The translations under genes were made by a program, and so were the position numbers. The notes beneath the pieces were generated by a model that saw only the letters and a program-made list of their open reading frames with translations, searched no databases and was not told where the DNA came from. Below are positions 16,856 through 23,380 of a stretch of DNA of 41,571 bases, in pieces. Every line of letters begins with the position of its first letter. Position 1 is the stretch's first letter. Origin of the DNA: a virus; IMG/VR virus record IMGVR_UViG_3300021335_001660, positions 1-41,571 of that record; one strand, written 5' to 3'.

Positions 16856-18684
16856 TAGTTCTTCATTTCAATTAGTTTGCCGTACTCAGGTAGGTAACAA
16901 TATTCCATCTCACTATTATAAAGTGTACGTACAGCATCATCTAGAGTTTCAACTAGTGGTTCACCACCTAAATTAAAACTAGTATTAAAAATAATTGGAA
17001 CACTTGTTTGTTTATAGAACTCTTCGATAAGCTCATAGTAGTGTTTATTCTGTTCTTTGGTTACAGTTTGAATTCTACAAGTGCCATCAACATGAATAAT
17101 GCTTGGGATCTTTTCTGCAATACCTTCTTGACAATCCATTGCATACATCATATGTGGTGTTTGTTCTAATCCACGCATGTCAAACCATTCATGTGCATGC
17201 TCTAACATAATTGTTCCAGCGAAGGGTCTAAAATACTCTCTACGCTTTACTTTGTTTACGTAATCCTTGCCGTCTTCGAACGTTGGGTCAAACAATATAC
17301 TTCTGTTACCTAATGCACGTGGTCCGTTTTCACTTTTACCTTGAAACATAGTAACAATATTTTTGTTTCTAATTAATTCTACAACTAATTCTTTATTAGC
17401 GTCAGTAATTGTAGCACCATACTTGTTTGCAGTGTCTTCAATTTGCTCATTAGTATATGTATACTCAAAACCTTCGTAGATTGTTTCTGCGTAAGGACGT
17501 ATAGTTTTATCTTTTGTAGTTTGATGATATACTAACATAGCCGCACCCATTGCTGTACCTGCATCATTACTAACAGGTTCAACGTATAACTTAATGCCTT
17601 CTTTGTTTAATTTATCGAGGTACCAGTAGTTTGCAACACAGTTAAGTGCATAGCCGCCACTTAGTACTACGTTTTTATTACCGGACATTTCAACTGCTTT
17701 AAAAATAAGGTTTAATACTTCTTGTTGTGATCCTTCTTGTACTGCATATGCTAAGTCTCTACGATTTTCTTGTGTAGTTAGGTCAGTATTACTATTAATC
17801 GTATCTTGTGATGTTTCTAAATACTCGTATTTTGCTTCATTTACTAATGCCGCATTTGGATATGTAGGAATAACAATGTTTCTATCACTTGTACGCCACT
17901 TACCACCATTGCCGTCAGTATAAATCGGAGGAATATTTAAATTTTTCTTACCATATGGAGCAAGCCCCATAGTTTTACCTGCTTCAATAGGTTGAAATCC
18001 ACAATATTGTGTTACTGCTTCGTATGCCTTAACAATACCTGCACTATCATCTAGTACAAGTTCGTGAAATCCTTCTTCACCTTCACGGTCTGATGGAATA
18101 TATGGAATACGTGTTCCCGGAAAAGGTCCGTTTCCTCCTTGGTGCTTATATAAAGTTTTAAAGTTATCAGGATATGCACAATTAAAGATACTTTCACATT
18201 CCCATGACATATATTCTTCGTTAAATACACCCATGTTAATGTTCATTGGTATAAATGTGCCTGCTCCATCAACAATAACACTTACTGCTGATTCAAATCC
18301 TGAACGATAAAATGCACATGCCGCATGTAATTTATGATGTATATGACTTAGGTCAATTACTTGCCTATGATTGTGTTGGCCATCTGCTGTGTAAGCATTA
18401 TCGTTTCTATCAATTAATCCTAGTTTCCTTGCTAGTCCTGTATACATATCACCACCGCTAAAGTCAATTCTGCTCGACTCTGCTAATGGTTGTGTATGTG
18501 CTACTACAAGATAATCTAATTTATCTGTATAATCAAGGAATTTAATCATTGAGGCAAGTGGTCCGCCGTCATATTTTTTACGAGTTAGACGTTCTTCTTC
18601 GATTGAAAATACAATTTCACCATCTTTTAATAATACGGCGCCGCCGTTGTGTCCTCTTGTGATTGCTCCAATCCACTGTGTCAT
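16855..18684 (-). CDS. O-carbamoyltransferase, NodU/CmcH family
   Basis: A 609-residue protein with the two-domain layout of O-carbamoyltransferases. The N-terminal Kae1-like domain (about 1-375) has GHNGGAVLLKDGEIVFSIEEERL, the metal-binding HIHHKLHAACAF and VSVIVDGAG segments, and VLSGGYALNCVANY. The C-terminal carbamoyl-transfer domain (about 400-609) has ENGPRALGNRSILFDP and FNTSFNLGGEPLVET. Family members use carbamoyl phosphate and ATP to carbamoylate hydroxyl groups on sugars or antibiotics. In this cassette a sugar hydroxyl on a glycan is a natural candidate, though modified bases or protein residues cannot be excluded. It is preceded by AAGGAAA and a 79-base gap from the upstream gene that holds a small hairpin, so a further promoter may lie there. 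It overlaps the next gene by one base. Confidence 0.93.
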   Translation of the reverse strand: MTQWIGAITRGHNGGAVLLKDGEIVFSIEEERLTRKKYDGGPLASMIKFLDYTDKLDYLVVAHTQPLAESSRIDFSGGDMYTGLARKLGLIDRNDNAYTADGQHNHRQVIDLSHIHHKLHAACAFYRSGFESAVSVIVDGAGTFIPMNINMGVFNEEYMSWECESIFNCAYPDNFKTLYKHQGGNGPFPGTRIPYIPSDREGEEGFHELVLDDSAGIVKAYEAVTQYCGFQPIEAGKTMGLAPYGKKNLNIPPIYTDGNGGKWRTSDRNIVIPTYPNAALVNEAKYEYLETSQDTINSNTDLTTQENRRDLAYAVQEGSQQEVLNLIFKAVEMSGNKNVVLSGGYALNCVANYWYLDKLNKEGIKLYVEPVSNDAGTAMGAAMLVYHQTTKDKTIRPYAETIYEGFEYTYTNEQIEDTANKYGATITDANKELVVELIRNKNIVTMFQGKSENGPRALGNRSILFDPTFEDGKDYVNKVKRREYFRPFAGTIMLEHAHEWFDMRGLEQTPHMMYAMDCQEGIAEKIPSIIHVDGTCRIQTVTKEQNKHYYELIEEFYKQTSVPIIFNTSFNLGGEPLVETLDDAVRTLYNSEMEYCYLPEYGKLIEMKN

Positions 18685-18724
18685 ATTGTTTCCTTTTATG
18701 TTTCTTTATATACTATATGTATTT

Positions 18725-18741
18725 GCAATCCCAGTGATTGC
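18725..18741 (-). other. Short inverted repeat upstream of the carbamoyltransferase gene
   Basis: GCAATC and GATTGC form a perfect six-base stem around a five-base loop in the only sizeable gap (18685-18763) within the tailoring cassette. No T-run follows on the minus strand, so it is not a standard terminator. AT-rich TATA-like sequence lies between it and the gene start. It might be an operator, an mRNA processing site or chance. Confidence 0.3.
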
Positions 18742-18763
18742 TGACAAGAACTGAACCTTATCA

Positions 18764-19369
18764 TTAGTTAATTTCTACATCGTATGTAAAGTCAACTACA
18801 AATACCTTTCTTTCTTCTAATGTAGGATATACTCCATGGTAAACTTTACCGTCCATAACTACTACATCGCCTGCTATACATTTTATCATATCACTTACTA
18901 GTTCACCTGTAACAGGATTCATAGTAATTGCTTTTAATTTACCATTTAATGGTGTTACTGTGCTTACTGATATTGTGTTTAAGAACATAACACATGTCAT
19001 TGTGCGTTGTCCTCTATCTTCATGTGTGTGCAATCCTGAGAAAGTATTCTCAGGGTATGTTAGCCACCAACATTTCTTAAATTTTACGTTTTTAAATTGA
19101 AACTTTTCTATAGATTTTTTAATCCACTCTAAATATATTCCTTGTTGGTCTACATTATACGGATATGAAAAATCATCATCGTTATATTGTATAATTGCAC
19201 CACCGTAATCTACATGCGACTTAGGCGGATTATCAAATAGTTCTAAAAATTTATTATAGTCTTGATACTTGTCTTTGCTAATCCAATAGTCGGGTATACG
19301 TCCATTAAAGCATAACCAGAAAAAGTCTTTATCACCTTGATATGCAGTATCTAAAGTTTCTATATCCAT
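18764..19369 (-). CDS. Fe(II)/2OG oxygenase-like protein, paralogue A
   Basis: A 201-residue protein with the iron-site pattern SGLHTHEDRG (His-x-His/Glu), a long linker of beta strands and a distal His in VVMDGKVYHGVYPTLEERKVFVVDF, whose Arg/Lys would bind 2-oxoglutarate. It is clearly homologous to the 200-residue protein at 19938-20540 (shared KKxWxxxYPxxxFSGLHxH, DGKVxHGxYPTLExRxVFVVDF and an N-terminal SxxxHVDYG block). The two flank the sulfotransferase gene, so a duplication with an intervening or inserted gene is likely. Its ATG overlaps the sulfotransferase stop by one base. The fold assignment is moderate to good; the substrate is unknown. Confidence 0.75.
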   Translation of the reverse strand: MDIETLDTAYQGDKDFFWLCFNGRIPDYWISKDKYQDYNKFLELFDNPPKSHVDYGGAIIQYNDDDFSYPYNVDQQGIYLEWIKKSIEKFQFKNVKFKKCWWLTYPENTFSGLHTHEDRGQRTMTCVMFLNTISVSTVTPLNGKLKAITMNPVTGELVSDMIKCIAGDVVVMDGKVYHGVYPTLEERKVFVVDFTYDVEIN

Positions 19370-19941
19370 TATTTTACACTTTCTGATTTGTTTACATATG
19401 GAAATGGCGAACTAGGAATGTCTCTGCCTAAAAAATTACAAAGCACTTTCCAACCGTCACCGTCACAAATGTTCATTTCTAAATATGTATTTGGTTTATC
19501 ATTAAAAAAATCTCGTATTTCGTTCTTTTTCTTAAAATAACGATCTACTTTACGCTTAAATGTGTTATGCTCTTGTTTAGTATCACGCTGAAATTTTCCT
19601 TGCGATCTTTCCATAGTTATTACACTTTTAATCCAATCTTCTGGAGCACGTATAGTAAGTATAAATTTGCTATTAGGATATTGATTATAAAGTTCTTTAT
19701 AGTACTTCTCTCCGTTAAAGTCACTAAAACCTTGATATATATGATCAAGTGTATGAAAGTAATTTAACCCTTGCTCTTTGTTTATATTTGCAACGACTTC
19801 TAGCTCTTTGTTGTTGTTTTTATGCCATCCAGATCCGTCTACAGAAAAGTGTATACTAGGAATTCCTAAGATGTTTAATGCATTAGTTAACGATGTAGTT
19901 CCTGATCTATTAAACCCGATATTAAATACATATTGGTTCAT
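19369..19941 (-). CDS. Sulfotransferase-family protein
   Basis: A 190-residue P-loop-like sulfotransferase. GFNRSGTTSLTNALNILG (9-26) is the 5'-phosphosulfate loop for PAPS, and KFILTIRAPEDWIKSV (92-107) is the 3'-phosphate-binding strand and helix with Arg and Ser. FLGRDIPSSPFPYVN near the C-terminus is the end block typical of the Sulfotransfer_4-like group. It would move sulfate from PAPS to a hydroxyl or amine of a sugar or small molecule; PAPS must come from the host. It is slightly shorter than usual family members (about 200-250), but all motifs are present. It starts with a four-base overlap (ATGA) with the upstream oxygenase and ends with a one-base overlap with the downstream one. 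Confidence 0.85.
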   Translation of the reverse strand: MNQYVFNIGFNRSGTTSLTNALNILGIPSIHFSVDGSGWHKNNNKELEVVANINKEQGLNYFHTLDHIYQGFSDFNGEKYYKELYNQYPNSKFILTIRAPEDWIKSVITMERSQGKFQRDTKQEHNTFKRKVDRYFKKKNEIRDFFNDKPNTYLEMNICDGDGWKVLCNFLGRDIPSSPFPYVNKSESVK

Positions 19942-20540
19942 ATTACACTTTCATATTCAAAGTCTACAACAAATACATGTCTATCTTCTAGTGTAGGGTA
20001 AGATCCGTGCCATACTTTACCATCTAAGATTACCAACTTACCTTCAATAGGCTTATGTGTTAAGTAAGTAATTTCACTGTCTGTTGGCTGTAGCGTAGTT
20101 AAACATCCTGCTAAAGGATATTCTACACTTGGCTTTGGAGTGTCTAAAAATAACACACTAGTTAGTTGTTTTCCAGGTTGATGCGAATGTAATCCGCTAT
20201 ATGCACCTGGTGGATATTTTACACCCCATGCTTTTTTAAAATCTTTAACACGGATAGGCAAATTTTGTAACTGAAACTTAATAAACGCTAAGTACTCTTC
20301 TTTTGGATCTATATCTGTAGGGTAAGACATATCCTTTTTGTAATACAAAGTACCGTTACCATAGTCGACATGTCGTTCGCTAGAAGTATCAAATAAATTT
20401 AAAAACTTTTTATATCCCGGATAAAATAAATCATCTACAACCCATGTATCAAGTGTTTGTATTTTTTCTACAGTAGGATCCATTACAGTTGTGATACCAC
20501 TTAAAAAACTATCAGGTGAAGTAAAGTTAGGATCGCTCAT
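19938..20540 (-). CDS. Fe(II)/2OG oxygenase-like protein, paralogue B
   Basis: A 200-residue homologue of the protein at 18764-19369. It keeps the iron-site segment SGLHSHQPGKQLTSVLFLD and the distal His/Arg segment LVILDGKVWHGSYPTLEDRH, and it starts with a Ser/Thr/Asp-rich N-terminal 15 residues. Here the residue two after the second His is Pro rather than the Asp of paralogue A, so the exact metal ligand set differs from the classical His-x-Asp. Its ATG comes directly after the glycosyltransferase stop with only a weak ribosome-binding site, suggesting translational coupling. Likely an oxygenase acting on the same kind of substrate; not proven. Confidence 0.75.
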   Translation of the reverse strand: MSDPNFTSPDSFLSGITTVMDPTVEKIQTLDTWVVDDLFYPGYKKFLNLFDTSSERHVDYGNGTLYYKKDMSYPTDIDPKEEYLAFIKFQLQNLPIRVKDFKKAWGVKYPPGAYSGLHSHQPGKQLTSVLFLDTPKPSVEYPLAGCLTTLQPTDSEITYLTHKPIEGKLVILDGKVWHGSYPTLEDRHVFVVDFEYESVI

Positions 20541-20541
20541 T

Positions 20542-21603
20542 TTACTGCCCAGTATGACCTAAGATTTTTGCTTGTTGTTTATTGCCGTGTGATGCACCAT
20601 CTGCATGTACTACTCCATGGGTTGGACAAACTTCGCCTTGTTCTTGTTGCGGTTTGTAGTTTCCGGTATAACTTCTCGGTTTCCCCAAACGCTTGCGAGC
20701 ACTTGTAATAATTTTTTTAAAACTTTCATCATCTAACTCCATAACTTCATCGTTAAATCGTTCAATTGAATCTTCCATTGTAAGTCTAATAGGACTAAAC
20801 TTACGCTTACCTTCTCCTAAGTCAATAATATCAAAGTCAGGAGAATTAGGATAAGAAATATTAATAGGATATGTACTGCCAATAACACTTGTGCATGTTG
20901 TACCTAGTGCTTTTGCCATATGTTGTCCTAGACTATCACAACCGATAAAATGATCTGCAATTTGAATAACGCTTGACCAAACTCTTACATCTGGAATTTG
21001 TGGAACTGCTACAGGAACTTTAGTATTTTCTTCAACTACAACAGGGAATTCGCTCATTAAAATTACAGCATAATCATCACGTAAGTCTTTACAAATGCGT
21101 ATAACATCATTTAAATGAAAACTTCTACTAGTACCATCAATTACAAAGTCGCCCATGTTTTCAGCTGTACGACCAAATGGTTGAAACACCACTACTTTGT
21201 CTTTGCCTGTAACTGCTTTAATTTCTTCAACAACTTTATACCCTTGTACAAGCTCATGTTTGTTCATATGTATAGTTGGGTCAGGTAAATCTCTTATACC
21301 TTTGTTATTAATTGCAATATCAAATGCTTGTGCTAAACTACACTTTTGATTATAATATTCCCAAATCCGATAAGGTTCTGGAGAGTAACAATCTCTGTCT
21401 TTAATGTAATCTTTAAATAGGTTTTTATGCCAATTATCATATGCTAATTCATGTAGTTGTGGATGTCCTTTATAAAAGTCCATTCCGCCTTCACAAACAA
21501 TAATAAAGTCTTGATCTGTTTCGTAGAGTTTTTCAAACGCTGGAATACTTGCAACTGTTCTGCCTGCTCCACCGTTGATAAAATATGCTTTTTTGCGTTC
21601 CAA
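20542..21603 (-). CDS. GT9-like glycosyltransferase (heptosyltransferase-type)
   Basis: A 353-residue protein with the GT-B layout of GT9 heptosyltransferases. The N-terminal domain starts KKAYFINGGAGRTVASIPAFEKL, comparable to the GDxxxxxPxxxxL start of the family. The C-terminal domain has VVVFQPFGRTAEN (137-149) in place of the IxPG block, and IADHFIGCDSLGQHMAKALG (215-234), which matches the GT9 hallmark of a DSG-x-x-H-x-A-x-ALG type. A Gln/His/Gly-rich tail (about 315-353) is unusual. GT9 enzymes transfer heptose from ADP-heptose, the product of hldE and hldD seen at 1064-3072. The start codon is TTG, with AGGAG six bases upstream and no in-frame ATG nearby. It is the first gene of the cassette, 24 bases after an AATAAATA motif. 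Family confidence is moderate. Confidence 0.7.
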   Translation of the reverse strand: MERKKAYFINGGAGRTVASIPAFEKLYETDQDFIIVCEGGMDFYKGHPQLHELAYDNWHKNLFKDYIKDRDCYSPEPYRIWEYYNQKCSLAQAFDIAINNKGIRDLPDPTIHMNKHELVQGYKVVEEIKAVTGKDKVVVFQPFGRTAENMGDFVIDGTSRSFHLNDVIRICKDLRDDYAVILMSEFPVVVEENTKVPVAVPQIPDVRVWSSVIQIADHFIGCDSLGQHMAKALGTTCTSVIGSTYPINISYPNSPDFDIIDLGEGKRKFSPIRLTMEDSIERFNDEVMELDDESFKKIITSARKRLGKPRSYTGNYKPQQEQGEVCPTHGVVHADGASHGNKQQAKILGHTGQ

Positions 21604-21626
21604 TGTTTTCTCCTGTATAGTACAAA

Positions 21627-21634
21627 TATTTATT
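21627..21634 (-). promoter_or_regulatory. T4-type late promoter motif before the tailoring cassette
   Basis: AATAAATA stands on the minus strand about 23 bases before the TTG start at 21603, followed by AGGAG. With the terminator at 21671-21694 just upstream, this marks the start of a separate transcription unit running to 12060. Confidence 0.55.
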
Positions 21635-21670
21635 GGTAGGATACTTTACATGACGCTGATCTGGTAGTCA

Positions 21671-21694
21671 TAAAAAAAGGGCCTAATGGCCCTT
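21671..21694 (-). terminator. Rho-independent terminator after the tail-chaperone-like gene
   Basis: AAGGGCC and GGCCCTT form a seven-base stem around the four-base loop ATTA; on the minus strand the stem is followed by a run of T residues (21678-21672). It lies 26 bases after the stop of the gene ending at 21720 and is the clearest terminator in the window. Confidence 0.88.
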
Positions 21695-21719
21695 AATTTA
21701 TTAATTTATAATGCTAAAT

Positions 21720-22511
21720 TTATTTTTTACCTGCAACCTTTTGAGCGGCAACTTCTACGTCAACGGCAAATGCACCTTCTCTATACGGATCTGCAGGATC
21801 TGCTGATGTGTCTGGATCACGCATATCTTTTGGTACAGTTGGAAACATCATAACTGCTTGCCACGGCTCATATCCAGCCGCTTGTGCCCAAGCTGGTAAA
21901 TCTCTTAGTCTTTGTCTATAATCTTTCCAAGTCTGTTGGATAGCTTCAGGAGCGTCTGTCTGTCCAACTTTAGCGTCAGTATCGTGCAATGCCGAATCTC
22001 TAACATCTCTAAGATCTTGCCATGTTAGGTCCATTTTTGCACCTGTAGCTTCCCAATCATGGATCCCAATATTAAATGTTTCTGTAGCAAAATCATATGT
22101 GATATTTTGTTCGTCGTATACATCACGCGGTTCTAATTCATCTGTGTACTCTACATCCATATAACCGTCTGGAGCGTCCCAAAGAACTTTCCATTCTCTT
22201 TGACGTCTTAGTAATACACCTTCTTCTTTACCATCATCATTACCGATTTCGCAAAGTAAAGGGTTTTCTTTACAATCAACTGTTATTCTTGTTATGTCTT
22301 TGCCGGCTGGACGTTCTAAATCCATTTTTTCCCATAGACACCAACCAGATTCTTTTTGGTAGTTGTCTGTATCTGCAGGGTCATTGCCTATTTCAAACGT
22401 TAAAAACTCAGGGCCTTTATAAGTAAAGGTGCCGGTTCTTCCGTTTTCAAAACTATTTTTTCTCCACTCGTCCCAAATTGGGTAAGTAAATGTTTTTTCA
22501 ATTTTTCTCAT
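21720..22511 (-). CDS. Tail-fibre assembly-chaperone-like protein, 263 residues
   Basis: An acidic, Trp-rich protein with no signal peptide. Its C-terminal third holds QQTWKDYRQRLRDLPAWAQ followed by AVMMFPTVPKDMRDPD, which resembles the W-x2-YRQ-LR-x-LP ... FP-x-x-P pattern of phage tail-assembly chaperones. The N-terminal two thirds (MRKIEKTFTYPIWDEWRKNS and a Gly/Asp-rich middle) are not recognised. It follows the three Cys/Gly-rich genes, as adhesin chaperones often follow adhesin genes in T-even phages. It has its own GATAAATA late promoter and GGAG, and it ends in a strong terminator. The chaperone role is inferred from motif and context. Confidence 0.62.
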   Translation of the reverse strand: MRKIEKTFTYPIWDEWRKNSFENGRTGTFTYKGPEFLTFEIGNDPADTDNYQKESGWCLWEKMDLERPAGKDITRITVDCKENPLLCEIGNDDGKEEGVLLRRQREWKVLWDAPDGYMDVEYTDELEPRDVYDEQNITYDFATETFNIGIHDWEATGAKMDLTWQDLRDVRDSALHDTDAKVGQTDAPEAIQQTWKDYRQRLRDLPAWAQAAGYEPWQAVMMFPTVPKDMRDPDTSADPADPYREGAFAVDVEVAAQKVAGKK

Positions 22512-22530
22512 GTTATTCAGCTCCTAAAAC

Positions 22531-22538
22531 TATTTATC
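22531..22538 (-). promoter_or_regulatory. T4-type late promoter motif before the chaperone-like gene
   Basis: GATAAATA on the minus strand lies about 20 bases before the ATG at 22511, followed by TTTTAGGAG. The same motif, position and order are found at 12024 and 30797. Confidence 0.58.
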
Positions 22539-22540
22539 AT

Positions 22541-23380
22541 TTACATGAATGTTATTCGAACAACGCCTGAGCCACCTTGTCCAGATCCACCTGCACAGCA
22601 CTTAGCCCAGTTATTACAATATGAACTAACGCCTGGCATTCCACCGCCTGCTGGCCACTCAATGTGACAACCGCAGTTACACCATGCTTCGTTAGTTACT
22701 GATACTGTCATTTTACCAATTAATGGAGGTTGTCCTGATCCTGAATACTGATACACACAGTGACAGTAACCATGTCCTGGTTCCCATCCTGTTGTTCCCA
22801 TCATTCCAAAATCTGCTCCAAAAATTCCACATCTATTACAGTTTTCACAACCAAAGTGAGTGTGTCTTGGACCCCATGCGTCTCCATTACACATCCATCC
22901 ACCACAGCCGCCTACTGTACAAAAATTACTTAGATTATGTCCGTTTACATAACTCTTACAACCCATACCTGCACCACAAGTATGTGCTTTACCACATGGC
23001 CAAGCACCACCAGCACATACACTGTACTGACATCCTGGAGATGTAGCAATAGTCTTAGACCCGTAATTGCCTCCTGCGCCGCCAATTGCAAATGAACAAC
23101 AATTACAACATGTATGTCCTGGGCCTCCGCCGCCGCCTGACCAAATTTCAAATGTTACTGTACTTACACCATCTGGTACACACCAGTAACAGCATTTTCC
23201 GTTTGCTTGTTGACAACAACCTGATTGTCTAGCACACTGATGACATTGCATGCCACGTTCATTGTAAATCCATTGTACGCCCATGTTGTTACCATTACCG
23301 TGTGCGATATCAGCGGATGTAATTGTTCCGTTAACTATACTGTCATTTGCTACTTTTTTATAACTTGCGTATGTTGCCAT
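22541..23380 (-). CDS. Cys/Gly-rich putative adhesin, copy 1
   Basis: 279 residues with 30 cysteines (about 11 percent) and many glycines. A short N-terminal region (MATYASYKKV) is followed by paired-Cys motifs (CHQC, CC, CCYWC), a VTFEIWSGGGGGPGHTCCNCC core, and the well-kept block HTCGAGMGCKSYVNGHNLSNFC. It ends with WCNCGCHIEWPAGGG and CCAGGSGQGGSGVVRITFM. The VPxxVxxVTFEIWGGGGGG frame is that of Gly-rich fibre-tip proteins in marine phages; the load of cysteines is unusual and suggests metal binding or disulfide knots. It is one of three tandem paralogues. The segment about 195-235 differs strongly between copies. No signal peptide is seen. Role as a receptor-binding tip is inferred. Confidence 0.75.
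   Translation of the reverse strand: MATYASYKKVANDSIVNGTITSADIAHGNGNNMGVQWIYNERGMQCHQCARQSGCCQQANGKCCYWCVPDGVSTVTFEIWSGGGGGPGHTCCNCCSFAIGGAGGNYGSKTIATSPGCQYSVCAGGAWPCGKAHTCGAGMGCKSYVNGHNLSNFCTVGGCGGWMCNGDAWGPRHTHFGCENCNRCGIFGADFGMMGTTGWEPGHGYCHCVYQYSGSGQPPLIGKMTVSVTNEAWCNCGCHIEWPAGGGMPGVSSYCNNWAKCCAGGSGQGGSGVVRITFM

Noticed and set aside
16855-18684. Carbamoyltransferase as part of a DNA-base hypermodification system
   Set aside because: Such uses are conceivable in phages, but no thymidylate-synthase-like, deazaguanine or base glycosyltransferase gene is in the window. The neighbours point to glycan or protein tailoring.
18685-18763. A sigma70 promoter in the gap before the carbamoyltransferase gene
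   Set aside because: TATATA-like sequence is present, but no -35 box at 16-18 bases was found; only the short inverted repeat is recorded.
21636-21670. 13-codon minus-strand frame between the terminator and the glycosyltransferase gene
   Set aside because: It has no ribosome-binding site, it is too short to judge, and it lies before the late promoter of the next unit.
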